Positions 16,769 through 24,957 of a stretch of DNA of 64,000 nucleotides are shown here, piece by piece. Under the pieces are notes generated by a model. That model searched no databases. It was not told the origin of the DNA and worked only from the letters and a program-made list of their open reading frames with translations. The first letter of the stretch is position 1. Each line of letters starts with the position of its first letter. Source of the DNA: Deltaproteobacteria bacterium RIFCSPHIGHO2_02_FULL_44_16 (GTDB taxonomy: Bacteria > UBA10199 > 2-02-FULL-44-16); assembly GCA_001798185.1 (NCBI GenBank), contig MGRM01000027.1, positions 1 to 64,000 of the forward strand, in the 5' to 3' direction. The position numbers were made by a program, and so were the translations under genes.

Positions 16769-16837
16769 ACCTCCAGGGGAGCCTCTTAGATGACCGAAAA
16801 CCATCTATGTACTCGAAAAAGCTCCTGCAGACACTTT

Positions 16838-17107
16838 TTATTCAATACAGTTTGTTTGTACCTCGGGATCGCTAGATTTGTGCGTAATAGTAGTCTGTCC
16901 CTTGTCCCTTAATTCATTAAAGTTAATATAGGATTGAGCTAAGATTTGATAATGCTTACAGGACTCCATATCATCAAACTGAGCGGGCACATCACATTTC
17001 CATTCTTCAATAACTTTAGAACAGTGTTGGTATTTAACTTTAGCCGGGCTGCATCCCATAGAAAAAAGTACAAAAATGAATATTAATAGGGCCCGATTTG
17101 GGTTCAT
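16838..17107 (-). CDS. Small lipoprotein, function unknown
   Basis: An 89-residue predicted lipoprotein: M-N-P-N-R, a hydrophobic stretch and the lipobox F-S-M-G-C-S, then a short Cys-containing domain with five further Cys residues (for example H-C-S-K, W-K-C-D, S-C-K-H). I chose the ATG at 17107 since the signal peptide begins there, although no clear ribosome-binding site is seen. The open frame continues 21 codons upstream. No family recognised. Confidence 0.45.
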   Translation of the reverse strand: MNPNRALLIFIFVLFSMGCSPAKVKYQHCSKVIEEWKCDVPAQFDDMESCKHYQILAQSYINFNELRDKGQTTITHKSSDPEVQTNCIE

Positions 17108-17366
17108 TTCGGTGTGACTACGGCTAGAATAGTGAAAGGTCAAGTTCAAGATTGGCAATATGCGTATCAAAGGGATAGGAGCATTGGGCTTTGTAGGTAA
17201 AACCAGTTGCCGAGTTAGGCGGCCAAGGCGAACTCCTTGCAGGCGGTTCTAAAATCGTCTATGTATCCACGCCAAATTTACATCAGCAAAATTCTCGCAT
17301 CAAAATCCTGTGGAAAATTGGAGAAGATCGACATCAAAACGTTAGAGCAGGCGTATCAACAATAAA

Positions 17367-17774
17367 TCATCCGCCGATGAACGGATCATGATGAATTGAA
17401 ATCACCGATTTTTGAGGATGCATGCACCAGTTGAATTGATTCAACAGATTCATGCCAATGAGTCCATCAATATTGTATCGATCTGGAAGATCAAGCGCGG
17501 CAACTTCAAAATCTTCAAATATCTTTCCAAAGACTTCAAACTTACCGACCTTCAAACAGTAGCCAAACTCTTTTCCAATCACTGATTCGGTTTTGAATGG
17601 TTTGGTCATGTCACGAGCTGAGTATCCAATGGAGTCGATGCGAGAAGTACGGATTACAGTCATATAAGCACCCGTATCAATGATAAATTTTCCAGAAAAG
17701 GTAAATGTTGGGCTACTCACTGTAGCCATTGTAAACGGAACCCCCTTTAAGAGGTTGTATTTATAATTTGCCAT
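17367..17774 (-). CDS. Retropepsin-like aspartic protease
   Basis: A 135-residue single-domain aspartyl-protease-like protein. The active-site motif F-I-I-D-T-G-A lies at residues 30-36 with Asp33, and the psi-loop strand G-L-I-G-M-N-L-L-N-Q-F is near residue 105, in the order of bacterial retropepsins that act as homodimers. No signal peptide is visible. Its start overlaps the end of the upstream small gene by 28 nt, so the two are coupled. Substrate unknown. Confidence 0.75.
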   Translation of the reverse strand: MANYKYNLLKGVPFTMATVSSPTFTFSGKFIIDTGAYMTVIRTSRIDSIGYSARDMTKPFKTESVIGKEFGYCLKVGKFEVFGKIFEDFEVAALDLPDRYNIDGLIGMNLLNQFNWCMHPQKSVISIHHDPFIGG

Positions 17775-18016
17775 AAGAGAGGACCAACGGGATTCTCAGG
17801 AAGGATATCTCCTGTAAACCGTATTTCGACAGAAGGAATAACTGACCAAAGTTTTTTTAATTCTACTGTAAAAAACGCTTCATCAGCATTATGTGCAACC
17901 ACTTTTCCGCTTATGTTTCCATACGGCAAATCAGTTTCACCTTCTTGATCAACAATAGCGACCCACTCGTCAGGATACTGTTGCTTCATCTCTTCCCACG
18001 TCATTTTTTGTCTCAC
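17747..18016 (-). CDS. Small partner protein of the retropepsin
   Basis: An 89-residue soluble protein with the N-terminal motif W-E-E-M-K-Q-Q-Y-P-D-E-W-V-A-I-V-D and a following beta-rich segment (G-K-V-V-A-H-N-A-D-E-A). Small genes with this motif are commonly placed directly upstream of retropepsin-like genes in bacteria (recollection of the family, not checked). The GTG at 18016 is supported by AAGGAG 7 nt upstream; an ATG at 18004 is the alternative. The pair resembles a toxin-antitoxin-sized cassette, but no activity is established. Confidence 0.55.
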   Translation of the reverse strand: MRQKMTWEEMKQQYPDEWVAIVDQEGETDLPYGNISGKVVAHNADEAFFTVELKKLWSVIPSVEIRFTGDILPENPVGPLLWQIINTTS

Positions 18017-18144
18017 AGGGTTTCTCCTTCTTGGCTAGGAGCAATGTACTCCTCACGTCGTTCACTCTTCAAGGGAAAAGTGTCATTACTTTTCTCTTAT
18101 AATCCCCTTGCATCTCACGATTGATCTTCGTAAATTTTTTTAGC

Positions 18145-18366
18145 ATGTCACTTTTTTCATTTTCATCTGATGATATTTATTCCATTTTTGTGGCGGTTCT
18201 TTTTAGTATTGTCGGCTTTGCAGCCTGGCGCTATGGCCGTCGTTCTCAGAGTGGACGACATATGATTTTGGGAGTGGTGCTCATGGGCTATGGTTATTTT
18301 GTCCACAATGTTTGGTGGTCACTTGGGATAGGAACGCTGCTCGTCATCTTTCTTTTTTGGCCGTAA
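18145..18366 (+). CDS. Small two-helix membrane protein
   Basis: A 73-residue protein with two hydrophobic segments separated by a basic loop (W-R-Y-G-R-R-S-Q-S-G-R-H). The pattern Y-G-R-R, M-I-L-G-V-V-L-M-G-Y-G-Y-F-V and L-G-I-G-T-L-L is shared with small bacterial membrane proteins often labelled as amino-acid transport proteins without evidence. The start could also be the ATG at 18121. The last 23 nt overlap the convergent acetyltransferase gene. Confidence 0.5.
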   Translation: MSLFSFSSDDIYSIFVAVLFSIVGFAAWRYGRRSQSGRHMILGVVLMGYGYFVHNVWWSLGIGTLLVIFLFWP

Positions 18367-18922
18367 GTTTGGTTTGTAAAAAATCTACTTTTTCAATCTC
18401 ATACGTGTATTCACCACTCCACGATCCTTTAAAAAATTCAGTTTTTGGTATGAGGGCAACGCCTTTTGCGCCAAGGGTTTCGGCAAGTGCGACGGATGCT
18501 GTATTTCGTGTGTCCATTTTGATGATTATTTTCATCGCATTCCATATTGTAAAAAGATGTTCAATAATACAGCGACAGGCTTCGGTTGCATAACCTTGTC
18601 TCCAGAAGGGACGGAAAATCGTATACGCAAGTAAAGCGTGTGGTGTTTCTCGAGGTAAGGTGACTTCGATTTGGCCGATCAATTGCTTTGACTGCGAATC
18701 GCGTACAATCCAATTGAGCCAATATTCAGATTTATCTGGAGAGAATCCTCCTTCGAGAAAGCGAACACGTTCTCGAAAATTTTCCTGTGAAGTTGGAGGA
18801 TCTTTTGCAATCCAGGTGTAAAGTTTTGGATCTTGAGAAAGTTCATAGAGTTGCTTTGCATGTTGATGGGAGAGAGGTTCGAGTTGTAAGCGAGAAGTAG
18901 TGAGTGTGTGAAGATGAGTCAC
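18344..18922 (-). CDS. GNAT family N-acetyltransferase
   Basis: A GNAT acetyltransferase of about 192 residues. T-S-R-L-Q-L-E-P-L near the N-terminus, the core L-I-G-Q-I-E-V-T-L, Y-T-I-F-R-P-F-W-R-Q-G-Y-A-T-E-A (acetyl-CoA pyrophosphate loop) and M-D-T-R-N-T-A-S-V-A-L-A-E-T-L-G-A are the RimJ/RimL-type motifs. I place the start at the GTG overlapping the glpK stop (GTGA, 18919-18922), which implies translational coupling. An ATG at 18946 inside glpK is the alternative. The substrate is unknown. Confidence 0.75.
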   Translation of the reverse strand: MTHLHTLTTSRLQLEPLSHQHAKQLYELSQDPKLYTWIAKDPPTSQENFRERVRFLEGGFSPDKSEYWLNWIVRDSQSKQLIGQIEVTLPRETPHALLAYTIFRPFWRQGYATEACRCIIEHLFTIWNAMKIIIKMDTRNTASVALAETLGAKGVALIPKTEFFKGSWSGEYTYEIEKVDFLQTKLTAKKER

Positions 18923-20397
18923 GCTTTTTTGATAGCACTTTGCCAACGCTTAAGACGCCACGATACTTCCTCATCTGACATTTTTGGAGAAAAAGTTTTT
19001 TCTTCCTTCCAATGTGAAGCAATATCCTGTTCGTTTTCCCAAACTCCGACGGCAAGGCCTGCAAGAAAAGCAGCGCCAAGCGCTGTTGTTTCAATAACGT
19101 GTGGACGAATAAGTGTTGTTTCCAAGATATCTGCTTGAAACTGCATTAAAAGATCGTTGGCAGAAGCGCCACCGTCTACTTTGAGTGTGGTAAGTTTTTT
19201 CCCGATATCTTTTTGCATGGCTTCTAAAATATCGTATTGAAGAAATGCAATCCCCTCAAGACAAGCCCGAGCAATGTGAGCAGCGGTTGTCCCACGAGTG
19301 AGACCGGATATATTTGCCCGTGCCTCTGGTTTCCAATGTGGGCTCCCAAGACCAACAAATGCGGGAACAAAGCTAACCCCCGCACTATCAGGAACTGATG
19401 CTGCAAGGGATTCAATCTCAGAAGCAGTTGTGATCATTCCTAAACCATCACGAAGCCACTGGACTGCAGCTCCTGCAATAAAAGCACTTCCTTCAAGGGC
19501 ATAAATCACCTTCCCATCACGTTTCCATGCAACTGTTGTTAAAAGTCCGCTCTCTGAGTGGACAATTTTTTCTCCTGTATTCATGAGAAGAAATGAACCG
19601 GTGCCATATGTGCATTTTGCATTTCCGGTTTCGAAACATGCTTGTCCAAAAAGAGAAGCTTGTTGATCTCCTGCAATGCCAGCGATCGGAATACCGTCAG
19701 GAAGTCCATCAACATTCTTCGTGACTCCATATATTTCCGATGAGGATTTGATAGAGGGGAGAATTTCTTTTGGGATTTGAAAAAGTTCCAAAAGTTGAGG
19801 ATCAAACTGGCATGTTTCGAGATTCATGAGAAGAGTACGAGAGGCATTGGTGACATCGGTCACATGTGTTTTTCCATGTGTCAGTTTCCATACAAGATAG
19901 GTATCGATTGTTCCAAAAACAATATCTCCCTTTTCTGCACGTTTCGGAAGAGAAGGAATATGGTCGAGAAGCCAAGCGATTTTTGTCGCTGAAAAATAAG
20001 GATCGAGAATCAGACCGGTTTTTTCTCGGATCAGCGGTTCACATTTTTTTTGTTTTAAACTTTCACAAAGGTTGGCAGTTCGTCGATCCTGCCAGACAAT
20101 GGCATTATGAACAGGTTTTCCGGTTGATCGTTCCCATAAGAGCGTTGTTTCACGTTGATTCGTGATGCCGATTGCAGCTATCTGTGCTGTTTCGATGTTT
20201 GCATGAGCGAGCGCTTGTTTGATCGCGAAACAGACTGATCTCCATATCTCTTCGGGATCGTGTTCAACCCAACCTGATTGTGGATAGTGTTGAGGAAATT
20301 CGCGATTTACTTTGGCATGAATATGCATCGCATGGTCAATCAGAAGCACCGTTGTTCCTGTGGTCCCTTGATCAATACTGAGAATATATTTTTTCAT
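18919..20397 (-). CDS. glpK: Glycerol kinase
   Basis: A 492-residue FGGY-family kinase that phosphorylates glycerol to sn-glycerol-3-phosphate with ATP in the cytoplasm. It is full length and has S-I-D-Q-G-T-T-G-T-T at the N-terminus, I-G-I-T-N-Q-R-E-T-T, the glycerol-kinase F-G-T-I-D-T-Y-L-V-W-K-L-T, A-G-D-Q-Q-A-S-L-F-G-Q and Y-G-T-G-S-F-L-L, and the ATP-binding L-K-V-D-G-G-A-S-A-N-D. There is no adjacent glpF or glpD. It would feed glycerol released by phospholipid turnover into lipid synthesis. Confidence 0.95.
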   Translation of the reverse strand: MKKYILSIDQGTTGTTVLLIDHAMHIHAKVNREFPQHYPQSGWVEHDPEEIWRSVCFAIKQALAHANIETAQIAAIGITNQRETTLLWERSTGKPVHNAIVWQDRRTANLCESLKQKKCEPLIREKTGLILDPYFSATKIAWLLDHIPSLPKRAEKGDIVFGTIDTYLVWKLTHGKTHVTDVTNASRTLLMNLETCQFDPQLLELFQIPKEILPSIKSSSEIYGVTKNVDGLPDGIPIAGIAGDQQASLFGQACFETGNAKCTYGTGSFLLMNTGEKIVHSESGLLTTVAWKRDGKVIYALEGSAFIAGAAVQWLRDGLGMITTASEIESLAASVPDSAGVSFVPAFVGLGSPHWKPEARANISGLTRGTTAAHIARACLEGIAFLQYDILEAMQKDIGKKLTTLKVDGGASANDLLMQFQADILETTLIRPHVIETTALGAAFLAGLAVGVWENEQDIASHWKEEKTFSPKMSDEEVSWRLKRWQSAIKKA

Positions 20398-20492
20398 TCA
20401 GACTCCTGATCAAAATCATTTTTGCTACTGACTGTACTCATTTGTTTTTTTGCTCATTGGGACGAAGCTCTATCTCAAGAAAGGATAGTACC

Positions 20493-21110
20493 ATGACAAA
20501 AAAAGGTTTCATTCTTATTCTTTATGTCGCGCTGTTTGTTCTGTTTTTACAGAAACCTCTCCATGCAGCCACGCAGGTGTATTTGGATCCGGAAAGTAAG
20601 CTGTGGATTACCGGTACCTCAACACTTCACTCTTATACCTGTGTTGCGCATGAAATACAGGCAGAGGTGGTCTTTCAGCCCGAGGTATTCCGTTTCAAAT
20701 CGACTCCGGAAGTTGTCAATGAAGTAATCCGGAAGAAACATTGGAAACGTTTTCAGCTTGTTATTCCTGTCATGTCGCTTCGTTCAGGGAAAAAGGGATT
20801 GGATAAAAACATGTATAAAACCATGAAAGCGGAAACGCATGCTTTGATTACCTTTTCTCTCAAAAGTTTGCGACAGACGCAACCTGTGTCGAAGATCATT
20901 GCTCTTGGCACGCTTACGATTGCCGGTGTTGCACAACACGTAGAGCTTCCCGCAGAGCTTGAGATTCATAACGACGGATTTTGGATCAAAGGACAGAAAG
21001 AACTTTTGATGACGAGTTTTGGAATGCAGCCTCCCAAAGCAATGATGGGAGCAATCAAAACAGATGATGCGGTAACAGTCTTTTACGAACTTTTTTTCCG
21101 TTCCAACTAG
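20493..21110 (+). CDS. YceI family periplasmic protein
   Basis: A 205-residue exported protein with a signal peptide ending L-H-A-A. The mature part has the YceI lipocalin-like pattern: W-I-T-G-T-S-T-L-H-S-Y-T-C near the start, a central K-H-W-K-R-F and L-D-K-N-M-Y-K-T-M-K-A-E-T-H, and the late G-T-L-T-I-A-G-V-A-Q-H-V-E-L-P strand pair. YceI proteins bind isoprenoid-type lipids in the periplasm. The ATG at 20493 has AAAGGA upstream. It is the first gene of a three-gene operon with the porin and the SRPBCC protein. Confidence 0.8.
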   Translation: MTKKGFILILYVALFVLFLQKPLHAATQVYLDPESKLWITGTSTLHSYTCVAHEIQAEVVFQPEVFRFKSTPEVVNEVIRKKHWKRFQLVIPVMSLRSGKKGLDKNMYKTMKAETHALITFSLKSLRQTQPVSKIIALGTLTIAGVAQHVELPAELEIHNDGFWIKGQKELLMTSFGMQPPKAMMGAIKTDDAVTVFYELFFRSN

Positions 21111-21120
21111 TGGAGGAGCA

Positions 21121-22425
21121 ATGATGAAATCACAATGGTGCAAATGTGCGGCAGGAATGATGATGGTATTTCTCGTGAGTGTCAATGCGTTTGGTATCGA
21201 AGTGATCAGAAAAGAAGATAAAGAGCTGGACATTAATATTCATGGACAGGTGCTTGGTTTTGGCGAGAGAGTGAAGGATCCATCCAGGAATGATTTACGT
21301 CTCTATCTCTTTCTCAAACAAGCACGACTTAATTTTAAAGGACGATTTGATGATTTTAAATATCATATGCAGCTTGTCTTTGGGGGTGAGGAAGAGGTCA
21401 AAGATAAGAATGCATCTCTGGGGCTTCTGGATTTAAGCGTTGATTTCCCTATTACAAGCATGATTCGGCTCAAAATTGGCCAATTTAATGTTCCCTATAG
21501 CAGAGAAAGAGTTACGGATGACGCTTTCTTTCTTTTCACGGATCGATCAATCCAGAATTTGGGCTTTCGTGTAGGTCGTGATGTGGGTGTTGCGGTGCAT
21601 GGATATTTTCCGTATGATATCGCCGCAACGATTGGTGTATTTACGGGTGGTGGTCGCGATATTCCTCTGCGATTTATTCCGCAAAAATTGGGAACTCCTC
21701 TTTTCGTCACGCGTTTTGGAATCAATAAAGGACTGGATGAAGATATCTTTACGCTGAAGCAAAATAATTTTCGTAAAGATTCTTCCGGATGGGCTCTTTT
21801 CATGAACGGACTTTTTATGCGTGATTCGAATGTCGGTCATTCGACGGTGATGAATGTAAAAGCGACTGAAAAATCACTTTTGACAAATAGTAACTGGAAC
21901 CCCTTTATTAATTTATCGCCGCTTGACAGAGGTGATCTCTGGCAAGGTGGCGCCGATTTTGCAGTTCGTACATCTGTCTCTTCCTGCATCGTGTCAGCTG
22001 AAGCTGAAGCAAACTATGCAAAATATGCGAATGGCTACGGTGGTTTGAGCCTCATGGGTGGGCGTATGCAGACATCGCTCTATAAGGCCCCGTTTGAAGT
22101 TGCGGTGCGGTATGCCGCGTTACGTCCGGATTCCCGTTTCAGATATTTTGACTCCAAAAACAAAACCACCTTTGATATTACACCAACAGGTGGGCTCATT
22201 CATGAAGTGGGTCCATCGCTTAATTTTTATTTCAAAGAGCATCATGCAAAAATCATTTTTGAACCATCAGTGCTCATCAATGTTCCTGTCGCCACGGAAC
22301 CGGGTATTGGTTCTTACGTATTAACTGATCAGGTTGATCAAACGAGCGTGCTTGCATTGTCAGGAGCATCAGTTGCAAGAAAAGTTGTTCCACAAGCAAA
22401 GCTTTTGTTCCAAATGAATTTTTAA
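21121..22425 (+). CDS. Outer-membrane porin (OprO/OprP-like)
   Basis: A 434-residue beta-barrel protein with a signal peptide (to about residue 25, ending N-A-F-G) and the C-terminal aromatic beta-signal L-L-F-Q-M-N-F. The mature N-terminus (I-N-I-H-G-Q-V-L-G-F-G, L-K-Q-A-R-L-N-F-K-G-R-F) and I-K-I-G-Q-F-N-V-P-Y-S-R-E are like phosphate-selective porin-type barrels, which let small solutes through the outer membrane. GGAGGAGC precedes the ATG. Selectivity cannot be inferred. Confidence 0.75.
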   Translation: MMKSQWCKCAAGMMMVFLVSVNAFGIEVIRKEDKELDINIHGQVLGFGERVKDPSRNDLRLYLFLKQARLNFKGRFDDFKYHMQLVFGGEEEVKDKNASLGLLDLSVDFPITSMIRLKIGQFNVPYSRERVTDDAFFLFTDRSIQNLGFRVGRDVGVAVHGYFPYDIAATIGVFTGGGRDIPLRFIPQKLGTPLFVTRFGINKGLDEDIFTLKQNNFRKDSSGWALFMNGLFMRDSNVGHSTVMNVKATEKSLLTNSNWNPFINLSPLDRGDLWQGGADFAVRTSVSSCIVSAEAEANYAKYANGYGGLSLMGGRMQTSLYKAPFEVAVRYAALRPDSRFRYFDSKNKTTFDITPTGGLIHEVGPSLNFYFKEHHAKIIFEPSVLINVPVATEPGIGSYVLTDQVDQTSVLALSGASVARKVVPQAKLLFQMNF

Positions 22426-22435
22426 AAGGGGAACA

Positions 22436-22999
22436 ATGATTTGGAAAATCATCATTCTTATTCTTTTTGGATCTCTCTGCACGATTCATTCTTTCGCCGA
22501 AGAAATAAAGATCTCTCTTTCGCGAGACCAGAAAGGTGTTTACATGCTTCAAGGTTTTTTGGACGTCAATGTTCCGGTGTCGATTGCGTGGGAAGTGCTC
22601 ACAGATTATGACAACATTGATACGTTTGTTTCTTCACTTGAGACAAGCAGTGTGAAAACACGCGAGAAAGATGTTTTGCTCATTGAGCAGAAGGGAAAGG
22701 CAAAAGCTTTCCTTTTTCAGCAGAAAATTCGACTTTTGCTTCGTGTTTCTGAAACAGCTCTGCGTCATATTGCCTTTGATGATGTTTCATATCAGGATTT
22801 TAAAAGTTATTCCGGTTCTTGGTGTATTGAATCAACAGCTTCTGGGGTTCGCCTTCGCTATGTCTTGCTGGCGAACCCCCATTTGCCAGCAATGCAGTTT
22901 ATTGTCCAGCGCGGTTTAAAAAATATGGCAAAGAATCTTTTGTATGAGGTGAAAGTGGAAATGGAAAAACGCTGTTTGCTGAAATGTGAAAATATTTAA
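22436..22999 (+). CDS. Exported SRPBCC/START-like protein
   Basis: A 187-residue protein with a signal peptide (ending H-S-F-A) and an SRPBCC/polyketide-cyclase-like fold: V-N-V-P-V-S-I-A-W-E-V-L-T-D-Y-D-N-I is the first strand-helix pair of this family, and the C-terminal helix N-M-A-K-N-L-L-Y-E-V-K-V-E-M-E-K is also typical. These domains bind hydrophobic ligands; the ligand here is unknown. It lies 10 nt after the porin gene and overlaps the convergent peptidase gene by 4 nt. With YceI and the porin it may form an envelope lipid-handling unit (inference). Confidence 0.7.
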   Translation: MIWKIIILILFGSLCTIHSFAEEIKISLSRDQKGVYMLQGFLDVNVPVSIAWEVLTDYDNIDTFVSSLETSSVKTREKDVLLIEQKGKAKAFLFQQKIRLLLRVSETALRHIAFDDVSYQDFKSYSGSWCIESTASGVRLRYVLLANPHLPAMQFIVQRGLKNMAKNLLYEVKVEMEKRCLLKCENI

Positions 23000-24957
23000 A
23001 CCAGTCCAATACTTTTAAAGAAGGCTTTATTATTTGATGTACGACCCAGGAAATTTTCAACTAAAACGAGTTCATCTTCACTCGCTCCCGGTTCTAAGAT
23101 TTTTTTTCGTAATTCCATGCCGACATGAGCGTTCAGAACCCCTTCAGATTGAAAACGAGTAAAAAGATCTTCCGAAAAAACACGACTCCAAAGATAACTA
23201 TAGTACGCCGCTGCATAGCCGATCAGATGTCCAAAGCTTGCTTGAAAGTGTGTCCCCTCAGGCATGGGAATACCGCGAATCTCTTTCCAGAGTTGCTTCA
23301 AGAGAGCAGTGGTGTCGACTTTTTTTTCCGTATGATAAAGATGATTGAGTTTGGACAACATCACTTGTCGTGAATAATTCAGAGCGGGAAAGGTATCTTT
23401 GGCTGCAATCATGCGACGTATCATCTCATCGGAAAGAGGTTTTCCTGTTTCATAATGTTTGCTGACAAGTTTAAGTGATTCAGGCTCATAAAACCAATTT
23501 TCCATAATTTGAGATGGAACTTCGACAAAATCCCATGCCACACGATAACCAGAGAGTTGTCGATATTCTTGGCGTGAACAGAGAAGATGCAGAATATGTC
23601 CGAATTCGTGAAAGTAGGTTTTTACTTCGCCTGGAGTCAGAAGAGAAGGGGAAGAAGCTGTCGGACGAGAGAAGTTTGCAAACATCACACATGCTGGAAG
23701 TTGATATGTCCCATCAGCAAGACGACGACCCTCATACAACGGGAAAATAGCTGCATGACTGTATTTCCCAGGACGTGGAAAAAGATCGAGATAAAAGTGA
23801 CCTAATATTTCGCGTGTTGCAGTATCTTTGACTTCAAAAAGTTCAACCTCTTTATGCCAGGCCTTGCGGCCCTTCATTTTTTTCTCTTCTTTCACTTCCT
23901 TCATCTCGATACCGAAAAGTTTTTTGAAAAGCTCAAAGGCTGCTGTTGTGACATGCTCAAGTGGGAAATAGGATTTCAGTTTTTGTTCATCCAGATCAAA
24001 ATGGAAGTTTTTATATCGTGTTGCATAATAACCAATATCCCAGTCTTCTACCTCTCGTGCGTTTGGAAAATCTTTTTGTTTCATGTCGAGAATTTTTTGA
24101 ATCTCTCCGATGATGCGTGGTTGAAATTTTTTCTGAAGATCATCCAGGAAAGAGACAACTGTGGCGGCATTTTTTGCCATTCGATCTTCCAGAATATAAT
24201 CGGCATAGTGATCATGATTCAACTTTTCAGCAAGCTGACGTCGTTTGTGTAAAATGTCATCAAGAAGGGGGAGATTTTTCTCTCGTGCTCGATTGAGAAA
24301 TGTCGACTGCACTTTTTTTCGGATTTTTGCTGCAACAGCGTGTGCCATGACCGGAGTGACGTGAGGATAGGCCATGGTGAGACGATATTTTCCATTCTTT
24401 TGCTCGAGTGAAGAGATAAAATTGTCTTCAAGACCTTTCAGTTCTTCATTCGTGAGCCAGAGTTCATCTGAGCATTCGCGAATATTTTTCGAAAATTCAA
24501 GCTCTTCCTGAATCAATTGTTTTTTCAACATCAATACTTCATTTTGTTTCTTTTCAGAAAGTCCAAATCCATTGTGTTTAAATTTGAGAAGTTTTTTCGA
24601 AAGGACTTTTTCTTCTGCTGATGAAAGAGTCTTATCTTTACATGAAGAAAGAGCGGTATAGAGCGATTGCTGACTGTAGATATCGACATCAAGATAGCGT
24701 TGAAGTTCATTTACTGCATGCTCGGCTGATTCCCGAAGAGTGCTATGAGGAGAGGCTTGCTGCAGAATCACCAAGATGTTGAGCTGATCTTCTACGTCTG
24801 CTTCTATTTGATCAAATGCTGCGACGGTATTCTGAAACGATCTTTGGCTTTGTTTGAGAGACCCAATGTGATCAAAACGTTTCTGCGCATCAGAAATAAT
24901 TTTTGCAGAATTTTTCTTTATCTCTTCTGCTGAAATATCAAACGAGGGAAGTTTCAT
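22996..24957 (-). CDS. M3 family zinc oligopeptidase
   Basis: A 653-residue M3 (thimet/OpdA/Dcp-type) peptidase that cleaves oligopeptides in the cytoplasm. The zinc site H-E-F-G-H is at residues 450-454, followed by I-L-H-L-L, with the third-ligand region V-E-V-P-S-Q-I-M-E-N-W about 25 residues later. The closing motifs Y-A-A-A-Y-Y-S-Y-L-W-S and F-Q-S-E-G-V-L are intact. No signal peptide. Its start overlaps the stop of the paralogue upstream by ATGA, so both come from one operon. Confidence 0.9.
   Translation of the reverse strand: MKLPSFDISAEEIKKNSAKIISDAQKRFDHIGSLKQSQRSFQNTVAAFDQIEADVEDQLNILVILQQASPHSTLRESAEHAVNELQRYLDVDIYSQQSLYTALSSCKDKTLSSAEEKVLSKKLLKFKHNGFGLSEKKQNEVLMLKKQLIQEELEFSKNIRECSDELWLTNEELKGLEDNFISSLEQKNGKYRLTMAYPHVTPVMAHAVAAKIRKKVQSTFLNRAREKNLPLLDDILHKRRQLAEKLNHDHYADYILEDRMAKNAATVVSFLDDLQKKFQPRIIGEIQKILDMKQKDFPNAREVEDWDIGYYATRYKNFHFDLDEQKLKSYFPLEHVTTAAFELFKKLFGIEMKEVKEEKKMKGRKAWHKEVELFEVKDTATREILGHFYLDLFPRPGKYSHAAIFPLYEGRRLADGTYQLPACVMFANFSRPTASSPSLLTPGEVKTYFHEFGHILHLLCSRQEYRQLSGYRVAWDFVEVPSQIMENWFYEPESLKLVSKHYETGKPLSDEMIRRMIAAKDTFPALNYSRQVMLSKLNHLYHTEKKVDTTALLKQLWKEIRGIPMPEGTHFQASFGHLIGYAAAYYSYLWSRVFSEDLFTRFQSEGVLNAHVGMELRKKILEPGASEDELVLVENFLGRTSNNKAFFKSIGLV

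Noticed and set aside
17205-17240. GTTAGGC-containing stretch as an integron attC site
   Set aside because: Only one half-site resembles the consensus, and no integrase or further cassette boundaries are seen.
17180-17360. Possible gene remnant in the gap 17108-17366
   Set aside because: Short open stretches exist in all frames, but none has a start signal or recognisable motif.
23854-24252. 132-codon antisense frame inside the M3 peptidase gene
   Set aside because: Shadow of a conserved enzyme; no start signal or motif.
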